Below are positions 43,902 to 51,352 of a stretch of 57,735 bases of DNA, in pieces (position 1 is the first letter of the stretch; each line of letters opens with the position of its first letter). The stretch is from Lachnospiraceae bacterium (lineage in GTDB: Bacteria; Bacillota; Clostridia; Lachnospirales; Lachnospiraceae): the NCBI GenBank assembly GCA_910576385.1, contig CAJTIR010000024.1, positions 1 to 57,735 on the forward strand, given 5' to 3'. A program made the position numbers and the translations under genes. Under the pieces are notes generated by a model. The model saw only the letters and a list, made by a program, of their open reading frames with translations. It ran no database searches and was not told the origin of the DNA.

Positions 43902-44297
43902 ATGGCGGATGACAGGATTATAACGCTCAGGTTCAAGCCGGAAAGCGTGCCGGACATGGAATTATACAGGAATCTGGAAATGGAGAAAAAGCGTCTTGGA
44001 TTGTCCATGCCAGCCTATGTAAAGAATGCCCTCCGGCAGAATTTTGAAGGCAGGGAAAGGATATGGACGGATGGCAGCGTGGATGTATGCATGGAACGGA
44101 TTCAGGAGATTGTGCATGGGGAGCTTGCCTTACATAGTGCGGCTGTTTCTGAAATGCTTGCGAAGATGACAGGAGGGGCTGCAAATGGCATAGGAAAGGC
44201 AGAATGGGGGAAAACGCCAGACCAAGGGGAAATGCTGCCGGAATACAGTGATAATTTTCCGGAAGGGCTGAATGGCGTATTGGAGAAATTTATGTAA
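43902..44297 (+). CDS. ParR-like partition adaptor, probable
   Basis: 131 residues directly after the ParM-like gene. The N-terminal IITLRFKPESVPDMELYRNLEMEKKRLGLSMPAYVKNALRQN has a ribbon-helix-helix pattern, as in ParR proteins that bind centromere repeats and cap ParM filaments. The C-terminal tail is unassigned, as in ParR. Three palindromic repeats immediately downstream (44350-44438) could be its binding sites. Confidence 0.65.
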   Translation: MADDRIITLRFKPESVPDMELYRNLEMEKKRLGLSMPAYVKNALRQNFEGRERIWTDGSVDVCMERIQEIVHGELALHSAAVSEMLAKMTGGAANGIGKAEWGKTPDQGEMLPEYSDNFPEGLNGVLEKFM

Positions 44298-44349
44298 AAG
44301 GATAAGGGCATATCAGCTGGTATGCCCTTGTACGCCGCATGGAGTATTT

Positions 44350-44438
44350 TGCTAAAAATATTTAGCAGGGTATGGTATTCTGCTGCAAATATTTAGCAGA
44401 ATATTCGGCCGGGAAGAATCTGCTAAAAAAATTTAGCA
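44350..44438. repeat. three palindromes TGCTAAA-TTTAGCA, centromere or operator candidate
   Basis: TGCTAAAAATATTTAGCA (44350-44367), TGCTGCAAATATTTAGCA (44381-44398) and TGCTAAAAAAATTTAGCA (44421-44438): 18-bp inverted repeats with spacings of 31 and 40 bases, between the ParR-like gene and the next small gene. Likely dimer-binding sites, either a parC-type centromere or an operator. Confidence 0.7.
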
Positions 44439-44467
44439 ATAGTTACAACTGGAAGGGTGATATAGAA

Positions 44468-44638
44468 GTGAATGGAATTTTTCATAAAGGGCGCTGGTAT
44501 GAAAATACGGATATGGCCTGCAGACGCTGCGGAAATCCGGTTTATGAATCAAATAATCCGGAATACCGTTACCAGTGCTTTCAGTGTGATGAAGATTTAT
44601 ATTCTTTTGAGGTTATCAGACAGGAAAGGAAGGAGTAG
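44468..44638 (+). CDS. small zinc-ribbon protein
   Basis: 56 residues from GTG 44468 (behind GGAAGGGTGAT): GIFHKGRWYENTDMACRRCG...YQCFQCDEDLYSF, with two CxxC knuckles about 20 residues apart. Probably nucleic-acid- or protein-binding. Its promoter would overlap the palindromic repeats. Function unknown. Confidence 0.6.
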   Translation: MNGIFHKGRWYENTDMACRRCGNPVYESNNPEYRYQCFQCDEDLYSFEVIRQERKE

Positions 44639-44642
44639 CAAA

Positions 44643-44990
44643 ATGGACATAGATAAACGGAATAAGATTGTGGAGGAACATCTTTGGTGCATTGAAAGCG
44701 TAATAAGGCAGAATATGGCGCTGGTAGCCGGTGCGCGCCTGGATAAAGATGATGTGTACCAGGCCCTTGCAGAACGTATGATCCGCGCAGCGATGCGGTA
44801 TGATGCCGCTAAAGGCAGGAGTTTGAAAGGTTATATTTTCGACCAGCTTAGATTTGAACTGCTTACCTGTGCAGGGCCAAAATCAAAATATGGTTTTGTC
44901 GGGGCGCCATATAAACTTCAAAATGCCGTGGTTTCAATAGAATCGCTGGAAGAAAACAATTTGTACTGGGAGGGCAGGGTGTCTGCCTGA
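44643..44990 (+). CDS. sigma-70 region 2-like small protein
   Basis: 115 residues. The segment LDKDDVYQALAERMIRAAMRYDAAKGRSLKGYIFDQLRFELL resembles sigma-70 region 2 (the DDVxQ... and YDAxKGxSFxxYI pattern), but no region 4 follows. It may be a truncated sigma-like regulator of the mobile backbone. AGGAAAGGAAGGAG precedes ATG 44643. Followed by a terminator. Confidence 0.6.
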   Translation: MDIDKRNKIVEEHLWCIESVIRQNMALVAGARLDKDDVYQALAERMIRAAMRYDAAKGRSLKGYIFDQLRFELLTCAGPKSKYGFVGAPYKLQNAVVSIESLEENNLYWEGRVSA

Positions 44991-45005
44991 TCTGGAAAAC
45001 ATAAG

Positions 45006-45068
45006 GGAGCCGCCTGTTGATAAGATATCTGTCGCTGGCAGACGGCTCCTGTTTCTTTTTATTTTTTG
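45006..45068 (+). terminator. rho-independent terminator
   Basis: GGAGCCG (45006-45012) pairs with CGGCTCC (45043-45049), with an inner CCTG/CAGA partial stem, followed by a long T-rich run TGTTTCTTTTTATTTTTT. Ends the ligase-partition operon. Confidence 0.7.
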
Positions 45069-45197
45069 CTTGATGTAAAAGACATAAATGCTATACAGAA
45101 AATGTTGATATTATAATTCTGCTAATTGTAAAGAAAACGAACTTCTGCTATAATTATAACATGTGAGTGACATAACTGGGGAAGAAGGTGGCATGAT

Positions 45198-46514
45198 TTG
45201 GGGAGAATAGCAGATGCTACAATCAAAGGATTTATGTATCAGTTTAATTTATCTTTAAATGAGATTTTAAAATCGGCTGATGAGGTAATAAAGATAGAAG
45301 GAATAATTGAAGATATTGATAAAATAAATAAGGAAAATATTACTGCAATTCAATGTAAATATCATGAGGAATCAGAAAAATTTCAATGGTCAATGGTATA
45401 TAAGCCGATTTTACAAATGTTGAAAACATTTGCAGGATTAGGGGCAGACGATTCTGATATATCATTTATTTTGTATGCATTTTTCCCGTCAGAACAGATT
45501 GGAGAAAAAAAGGTATCAAAGGATCAAATAATTGAAATACTTAATACGAAAAATATAGATTATATATGTGAATATATAGCTTATATTAAAGAAACAGATA
45601 ATCTTGAAATTTTAGATTTGGTGAAGAAGGAAAGAAAAACAAAAGAAGATAAAGAAAAAATAAAATCTTATTTTATATCTACTGAATTAAATGTGAAATG
45701 CAGTATAGATGATTTTCTTAACAATAAATTTCATTTTATTATAGGACAAGAATATCAGGACTTAGAAGATGAAAATAAAAAGCTGTTATGTGACAGTGGT
45801 TTTTCTAAAGAGGATGTATGCGAGATAGTATTTCCCAACGCGATACAGATTATAGCGTCACTAAGTATTTTGAAAGATGATGCGGAAAGAAATATAACAA
45901 AGGAAGAATTATTACTGAAACTGAAATCTCTAAAGAAAACAGCTATTTCAAGATGGACGAGAGAACTATCAAATTACAAAGTTTTATTGAGTAATAGAAG
46001 AAAACAGTTAAGAGCAGGACTAAACGTGAATTATAGAAAAAGATGCTTTATTTTAGCGCCGAATCAGATTGAAAATTTTGAACAGGAAATAGTTCTTTTC
46101 ATTAAAGATTATATTGATATGTATTGTTGTAAACCTAAATTACATAGCCCGGCCATTTTTTGTATATTGGGTTATAATAAGGAGAAGATGGAAAAGCTAA
46201 AGAGCAGATTATATGAAAAGGGAATAGATACTGAAACAGGATACCGTGGAAATGAATTTTATATAGAAGCGTTTAATAGAGAGCCAAAGAAAATAATAAA
46301 AGATGGTTGGATGGAGTTTAAAGCTAAAATATGTTTTGACAGTGAAGAATGTATTGATGCTGTTAATATAAATAAACAGGATGATATTTTTCAAATAGCA
46401 GAATATTTGCCAAGTATGTTATCTGTACAAGATGTTAATCAAGAAGTTTTGGATGTAAATACGTTTGATCAAATAGAATATTTATTAACAATGAAGGATG
46501 AGGTAGAGTTATGA
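45198..46514 (+). CDS. DUF4297-like nuclease of a HerA-linked defense pair, probable
   Basis: 438 residues. The N-terminus reads ATIKGFMYQFNLSLNEIL...IKIEGIIEDIDKIN...AIQCKYHEES: the acidic residues (E34/E38/D39/D41) and Q52-x-K54 fit a PD-(D/E)xK nuclease core as in DUF4297/Cap4-type proteins. The remaining 370 residues are unassigned. The start is TTG 45198 behind AAGGTGG. Its stop overlaps the start of the HerA-like gene (ATGA). Base composition is visibly more A+T-rich than the flanking backbone genes, suggesting separate acquisition. Such pairs act as antiphage systems in described cases. Confidence 0.65.
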   Translation: MGRIADATIKGFMYQFNLSLNEILKSADEVIKIEGIIEDIDKINKENITAIQCKYHEESEKFQWSMVYKPILQMLKTFAGLGADDSDISFILYAFFPSEQIGEKKVSKDQIIEILNTKNIDYICEYIAYIKETDNLEILDLVKKERKTKEDKEKIKSYFISTELNVKCSIDDFLNNKFHFIIGQEYQDLEDENKKLLCDSGFSKEDVCEIVFPNAIQIIASLSILKDDAERNITKEELLLKLKSLKKTAISRWTRELSNYKVLLSNRRKQLRAGLNVNYRKRCFILAPNQIENFEQEIVLFIKDYIDMYCCKPKLHSPAIFCILGYNKEKMEKLKSRLYEKGIDTETGYRGNEFYIEAFNREPKKIIKDGWMEFKAKICFDSEECIDAVNINKQDDIFQIAEYLPSMLSVQDVNQEVLDVNTFDQIEYLLTMKDEVEL

Positions 46515-48283
46515 TAGGAAAAGTGTTGGAAAGTTCTGCAGTAGAAATTATAATACGTATGGAGTTTGAGGATTTTGAAAAGAATAAGGAAAATCTGAAA
46601 ATAGGAAGATATATCAAAATTGCAGTTGGCAATCTTGACTCTATGATTGCTTCTATTAAAGGTATTAAGGCAGTTGCGGATGCCAATGGCAATGAGAAAT
46701 ATTTAATGACAGCAGAACCAATGGGTGTAATAGGGGAAAGTGGTTTTATACCAGGAAGCGCGTTGCTGCCGTCCCCAACAGAACCAGTAGATATTGCTGG
46801 GCAGGATGTCTTGGACATGATATTTCAAAATAATGAAAAATATTCGTTTCCACTGGGAGATTTAGTGCAAAACAACACAATCAAATTAAATATTGATGGA
46901 AATGCTTTTTTTAGCAAGCATATAGGTATAGTTGGTTCAACAGGATCTGGGAAATCATGTGCAGTAGCAAAAATTTTACAAGAAGCAGTGGGTATACAAG
47001 AAGGTAGCAATTTAAACGTTGCACAGCAGAAGAATGCACACATAATAATATTTGATATGCATTCAGAATATAGGTCTGCATTCTCGTTAAAGGAAAAACA
47101 GAAATTTTCACTTAATTATTTAGATGTAGAAAAACTAAAACTGCCATATTGGCTAATGAATAGTGAAGAATTGGAATCTATTTTTATCGAAAGCAATGAA
47201 GCTAATTCACATAATCAGGTTTCGCAGTTCAGGCGGGCAGTAATACTTAATAAAGAAAAATATAATCCATCATTATCGAAGATTACATATGATACTCCTG
47301 TTTATTTTAGTATTGCAGAAGTGTATAATTATATTTGCAATATGAATGATGAGGTTATAAGCAAGATTCCAGAGGAGGAACAAGTTCCTAAAATTATTAA
47401 CGATAATGGTGAGATAGAAGAAATTAGTGATAAAGTTCGGTATTTTGACAAAATATATAAATTTATTCCAGCATCACGAACAAAAAATGAACAGGCATCT
47501 GGCGGACCGTTTAATGGAGAATTTAATAGATTTATTTCCAGATTAGATAATAAGATTAATGACAGAAGATTAGAATTTTTAATGAAACCTCTAAAAGACG
47601 ATGGAGAAGTATATAAGTCAGATGATTTTGATACGATTTTAAAGCAGTTTTTGGGATATTTAAATAAAGCCAATGTGAGTATTATTGATTTAAGCGGGGT
47701 GCCTTTTGAGGTTTTGTCAATAACAATTAGCTTAATCTCACGTATAATTTTCGATTTCTGTTTTCATTATTCAAAGTTAAAGCATGAAAGAGATGAATTG
47801 AATAATGTTCCATTTATGATTGTTTGTGAAGAAGCACATAATTATGTACCTAAAAATGGTGGCGCAGAGTATGCATCATCAAGAAAGTCGATTGAACGTA
47901 TTGCAAAAGAAGGACGCAAATATGGGATTAGCTTAATGGTAGTCAGCCAGAGGCCTAGTGAAGTGTCTGATACGATTTTTGCCCAGTGCAATAATTTCAT
48001 AGCATTAAGGCTTACAAATACGGCGGATCAGTCTTATATAAAAAATCTTTTGCCTGATAATACAAGCGCAGTAGCTGATGTTTTACCAACATTACAGCCA
48101 GGACAATGTTTAGTTGTTGGGGATTCCAGCCCGATACCGGCAGTAGTTCAGATGGAAAAGCCAAATCCAGAACCACAATCAAAAAATGTCAGTGTTTATG
48201 ATGTATGGAAAGAGGAATGGAAAAGGATTGACAAAGATGAACCAATAACAATAGAAGATGTTCTGCGGAGATGGAAAAGATAA
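46511..48283 (+). CDS. HerA-like hexameric ATPase/helicase
   Basis: 590 residues. An N-terminal HAS-barrel-like region (GESGFIPGSALLPSP), Walker A GIVGSTGSGKS at about 139-149, Walker B FMIVCEEAH, a following KEGRKYGISLMVVSQRPSEV sensor region and RLTNTADQSYI, the standard HerA/DUF87 layout. In defense pairs HerA assembles with a nuclease (DUF4297, SIR2 and others) into one complex. Overlaps the nuclease gene by 4 bases. A hairpin follows at 48373. Confidence 0.88.
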   Translation: MIGKVLESSAVEIIIRMEFEDFEKNKENLKIGRYIKIAVGNLDSMIASIKGIKAVADANGNEKYLMTAEPMGVIGESGFIPGSALLPSPTEPVDIAGQDVLDMIFQNNEKYSFPLGDLVQNNTIKLNIDGNAFFSKHIGIVGSTGSGKSCAVAKILQEAVGIQEGSNLNVAQQKNAHIIIFDMHSEYRSAFSLKEKQKFSLNYLDVEKLKLPYWLMNSEELESIFIESNEANSHNQVSQFRRAVILNKEKYNPSLSKITYDTPVYFSIAEVYNYICNMNDEVISKIPEEEQVPKIINDNGEIEEISDKVRYFDKIYKFIPASRTKNEQASGGPFNGEFNRFISRLDNKINDRRLEFLMKPLKDDGEVYKSDDFDTILKQFLGYLNKANVSIIDLSGVPFEVLSITISLISRIIFDFCFHYSKLKHERDELNNVPFMIVCEEAHNYVPKNGGAEYASSRKSIERIAKEGRKYGISLMVVSQRPSEVSDTIFAQCNNFIALRLTNTADQSYIKNLLPDNTSAVADVLPTLQPGQCLVVGDSSPIPAVVQMEKPNPEPQSKNVSVYDVWKEEWKRIDKDEPITIEDVLRRWKR

Positions 48284-48372
48284 GTAATGAAAAAGAGAGA
48301 ATATTGATGTAATGGTCATTTATTAAATATCATAACTGGTCTTTATCACAACTTACAGTTTTATAAAGGAAA

Positions 48373-48398
48373 GGGGTATCTTTATTTGGAGATACCCC
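48373..48398 (+). terminator. hairpin after the HerA gene
   Basis: GGGGTATCT pairs perfectly with AGATACCCC around an 8-base loop; followed by TAAAATT, a weak T run. Probable 3' end of the nuclease-HerA operon. Confidence 0.45.
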
Positions 48399-48470
48399 TA
48401 AAATTATGGCATTATAGATACGCCTTTATGGGGAGCCTGATAAGGAAGGTCGGCATTATACAGACAAAGA

Positions 48471-48514
48471 GGTTAGCTGATTATGTAAGAACAGCTAACC
48501 CCCTTTATTTTTTC
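48471..48514. terminator. terminator between the HerA operon and the XRE gene
   Basis: GGTTAGCTG pairs with CAGCTAACC around a 12-base loop, followed by CCCTTTATTTTTTC on the plus strand. Its right edge abuts the stop of the minus-strand XRE gene, so it may serve both strands. Confidence 0.6.
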
Positions 48515-48720
48515 TCATCATCTGCAGTTATTTCAAACAAATCTTCCAGCCTGCAGTCCAGAATGTTCATCAGGCTGTCGATTACGTCATACCGGATGGA
48601 ATGCGTCTCGTTTTTGATCATTTTATTATAGTTGTCATAACTCATTCCAAGCCGTTTCCACAGCCAGTATTTGGTAAGGTTACGTTCTTCCAGAAGTTCA
48701 GTTACCCGGAGCCGGACCAT
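48505..48720 (-). CDS. XRE-family small regulator
   Basis: 71 residues, MVRLRVTELLEERNLTKYWLWKRLGMSYDNYNKM...LDCRLEDLFEI, a single Cro-like helix-turn-helix of the type with a C-terminal LEDLFE motif. ATG 48720 follows GAGGAGG. Divergent from the WYL operon and may take part in its control. Confidence 0.82.
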   Translation of the reverse strand: MVRLRVTELLEERNLTKYWLWKRLGMSYDNYNKMIKNETHSIRYDVIDSLMNILDCRLEDLFEITADDEKK

Positions 48721-48881
48721 ATGGCATACCTCCTCGCACAATCAGTATTTGTCTGCTGATATAGATTATTCATGTTTACATGACTTAATTATAGATGAAA
48801 TCTTCTGTTTGCATATTTCCCAATCAAATGATATAGTAATTCATAAGATGTTATGAAAACATAAGATAAAATTTGGAGGTA

Positions 48882-48914
48882 TGGACAGGATGTGTCCAAC
48901 TTTATGAGTATAAT
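48882..48914 (+). promoter_or_regulatory. palindromic operator and -10 box upstream of the WYL gene
   Basis: GGACA-GGATG-TGTCC (48882-48896) is a perfect 5-bp inverted repeat located where a -35 box would be, and TATAAT lies at 48909-48914. There is no good -35, which is compatible with regulation by a WYL protein bound at the palindrome. The very short distance from the -10 to ATG 48926 is odd and may favour a downstream start such as ATG 48947. Confidence 0.4.
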
Positions 48915-48925
48915 GAAGGAGAGCC

Positions 48926-49924
48926 ATGCAGAAAGGGATGAGGATTATGGATGAAATGGACAGCCAAAAAAGCAATAGGATTCTTTATCTGTATTCGGAG
49001 CTTTTAGATGACAAGATGATAAAAAAATCAGAAGCGGCCAGGAGGTTCCATGTAACAGAAAAGAGCATCCAGAGGGATTTGAATGAGATACGAAATTTTC
49101 TTGACTGCCAGAATATGGAAGAAGGCTGCCGGGATGCGCTTATTTATGATTACCAGAAAAAAGGATACCGTCTGGAGCAGGATGGAAAAACAGGGCTGTC
49201 AAATGCTGAAACACTGGCGGTCAGCAAGATTCTTCTGGAAAGCCGTGCCTTTACAAAAAAAGAAATGATGGATATTTTAGACAGGCTGATAGAAAACTGT
49301 GTTCCGAAGGAGAACCGCAGGGTTATCAATGACCTGCTGTCCAATGAGCGGTTCCATTATGCAGAGCTGCAGCACCATAAGGTTTTTCTGGATAAGCTGA
49401 TGCCGCTCGGACAGGCTATCCGTGAGTGCAGGGTGATACATATAAGGTACAGCAGATTAAAAAGGGATGCCGCCGTGGAGCGGAGGGTGGAACCGGTGGC
49501 AATCCTGTTTTCAGAGTATTATTTTTATCTGGCAGGCTTTATAGAAGGAATTGACAGGAAATCATTTGAAAATGCAGACGACCCTTTTCCAACGATATAC
49601 CGCATTGACCGGATTGAAGAACTGCACGTTTTGGAAGAACGGTTCAGGATACCTTATGCGGACCGGTTTGAGGAAGGCGAGTTCCGTAAACGGATTCAAT
49701 TTATGTACGGCGGGAAACTGAGAAGGGTACGGTTCCGGTATTCGGGAGAGTCGCCGGAGGCAGTCCTTGACCGTCTGCCTACCGCAAAGATTCTGGATGA
49801 GGTGGAAGGGGGATATCTGATAGAGGCGGAGGTTTTTGGAAAAGGGATTGATATGTGGGTGCGGAGCCAGGGAGAACGTATCAGTGATTATACGGTTTTG
49901 GCAGGTGGAGGAAAGATAAAATGA
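48926..49924 (+). CDS. WYL-domain transcriptional regulator
   Basis: 332 residues. An N-terminal DeoR/HTH_11-type helix-turn-helix (KSEAARRFHVTEKSIQRDLNEIRNFL), a central WYL-type domain (HIRYSRLKRDAAVERRVEPVAILFSEYYFYLAGF) and a C-terminal WCX-like part. WYL proteins often sense nucleic-acid ligands and control defense or stress operons (for example CapW and BrxR). Overlaps the following gene by the ATGA junction, so it regulates an operon of which it is the first gene. AAGGAG precedes ATG 48926. Confidence 0.85.
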   Translation: MQKGMRIMDEMDSQKSNRILYLYSELLDDKMIKKSEAARRFHVTEKSIQRDLNEIRNFLDCQNMEEGCRDALIYDYQKKGYRLEQDGKTGLSNAETLAVSKILLESRAFTKKEMMDILDRLIENCVPKENRRVINDLLSNERFHYAELQHHKVFLDKLMPLGQAIRECRVIHIRYSRLKRDAAVERRVEPVAILFSEYYFYLAGFIEGIDRKSFENADDPFPTIYRIDRIEELHVLEERFRIPYADRFEEGEFRKRIQFMYGGKLRRVRFRYSGESPEAVLDRLPTAKILDEVEGGYLIEAEVFGKGIDMWVRSQGERISDYTVLAGGGKIK

Positions 49925-51042
49925 GCAGGATTGACAGGCTGCGGAAGCAGAATCAGGAGACTTTTGAGGATGCGAAAGGGCATTTGCACGAACTGGATAA
50001 AATGGGCACGGAGGCTGGACGTGTCGCAGATGTGGCGAGGGACGTAAATATTATTGTGTCGGATTTGGACAGGCAGTTTGAAAGCGCGACGGGACTGCAA
50101 TGGCAGGATGTAAAGTTCTTGTTTTTCGCCACAGCTTTACAGTGCATCAGACAATACGTGCTGACAAAATTTCCGGAAAGGATGGATGATAAAACAGCGG
50201 CTCAAAATACATGGGGGCATTTTGAAGAACATTCCAACAGGCACCACAGATACTATAATCCATCTTTGGATGAAATTATAACAAATCCGGTTCCTTTTGA
50301 TGCAAATATAGGGGCCAATGGAGCATTAACAGGGGGCGGCCGTATGGGGCACAGAGTAACGGCGATTGGGCATGATCCCTTATTAGGCTATGTGTTTGGG
50401 ACGGCCAATATTGCCACGGCAACCCTAACGAACCATTTATTGCAATCATTCCATATAGCAACAGGGGAAAGAGGGGATTATTTCAGGAATCATGCGAGCA
50501 CTTCGTTAGTATTGCTCCGAACAAAGGAAAAACTTTTTAATGAAGGGCTGGAAGGGAAGAAAAAAGTAGTAGCGTCCCTGATAAAAGAAGCGATCCACTT
50601 GAAATCTGATATAGGGACAAAGCACAGCCTTCCGGTGCCGGTAGTTTCTGTTGTGGATGCGAAACTTGCTTCTGAGCTGGCTGAGCGAGGGCTGGATATG
50701 GCTAATATTGTTACAGTTGGGAAGCAGGCGGCATTTACTGTTATGATCAACACATTTATAGCCATGCTCCATGATCTGTGCTATGACGGGAGTGTATGCG
50801 ACAGGAAACTGTATTGTGTAAAGACAAGAAAAATCCTGATGTATTCCAATACGATTGCCACAGTCAGCAATGTGATTGTGACGGCTCTGTTAGCGTATGC
50901 AGGCTCAAAAGAAGCGGTAAAAAATTTTGACCTTGGCGGCTTTGCAGTCACGCTTTACAGAATTGTCACCGACAGGAAGTATATAAAAGAAATCAAGCAG
51001 GAATTTCTTGCCAATGAATTTTACAATATAGTGAGGGGCTGA
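49921..51042 (+). CDS. unidentified protein, first effector gene of the WYL operon
   Basis: 373 residues. Alpha-helical, with hydrophobic helices around GHDPLLGYVFGTANIATATLTNHL and TRKILMYSNTIATVSNVIVTALLAYAG that could span or associate with a membrane. His-rich EEHSNRHHRYYNP and GHRVTAIGHD might bind a metal. I do not recognise the family. It is translationally coupled to the WYL regulator and followed 25 bases later by the TerB-like/beta-helix locus. Confidence 0.6.
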   Translation: MSRIDRLRKQNQETFEDAKGHLHELDKMGTEAGRVADVARDVNIIVSDLDRQFESATGLQWQDVKFLFFATALQCIRQYVLTKFPERMDDKTAAQNTWGHFEEHSNRHHRYYNPSLDEIITNPVPFDANIGANGALTGGGRMGHRVTAIGHDPLLGYVFGTANIATATLTNHLLQSFHIATGERGDYFRNHASTSLVLLRTKEKLFNEGLEGKKKVVASLIKEAIHLKSDIGTKHSLPVPVVSVVDAKLASELAERGLDMANIVTVGKQAAFTVMINTFIAMLHDLCYDGSVCDRKLYCVKTRKILMYSNTIATVSNVIVTALLAYAGSKEAVKNFDLGGFAVTLYRIVTDRKYIKEIKQEFLANEFYNIVRG

Positions 51043-51067
51043 ATATAGAACAAGGAGGATGTGGAAC

Positions 51068-51352
51068 GTGGGAAGAAAAGATTATAACAAGGGAATGGAA
51101 GCCGGGGCAAGGCCGTTTGAAGATAAATTCCGGCAGGAGCAGAAAAGAAACCAGGAGTGGAAACAGATCTTTGAGGAAAAGTTTGGCCATATCAAAGAAA
51201 CAATGAGGCAATTCTGGATGAAATGGATTCCATGCAGAAAAAACAGTTTTTCAAGGATAATACAGTGGCTGATATTTCCATATTGGAAAAAGGGGACAGG
51301 GAAACGCTGCTGGCGCTTCTGTTTACCCTGGCTGAAACGGAGGAAAACGTAA
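51068..51352 (+). pseudogene. 5' part of the TerB-like/beta-helix gene, probably frameshifted
   Basis: From GTG 51068 (AAGGAGG at ideal spacing) the frame encodes GRKDYNKGMEAGARPFEDKFRQEQKRNQEWKQIFEEKFGHIKETMRQ, natural-looking charged helix. After about 51210 this frame turns into atypical sequence (Trp, Cys, Lys rich), while the +2 frame continues naturally as AILDEMDSMQKKQFFKD. Either a one-base deletion or sequencing error around 51205-51212 split one gene, or ribosomes shift frame there, or the second gene starts independently at ATG 51223. Confidence 0.5.

Noticed and set aside
44350-44438. A CRISPR array made of the TGCTAAA repeats
   Set aside because: Only three 18-bp palindromes with spacers of 13 and 22 bases, no cas genes, and the repeats are better explained as protein-binding sites.
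44372-44467. Longer start for the small zinc-ribbon gene at 44372
   Set aside because: That extension would run through two of the three palindromes and lacks an SD, whereas GTG 44468 has GGAAGGG at good spacing.
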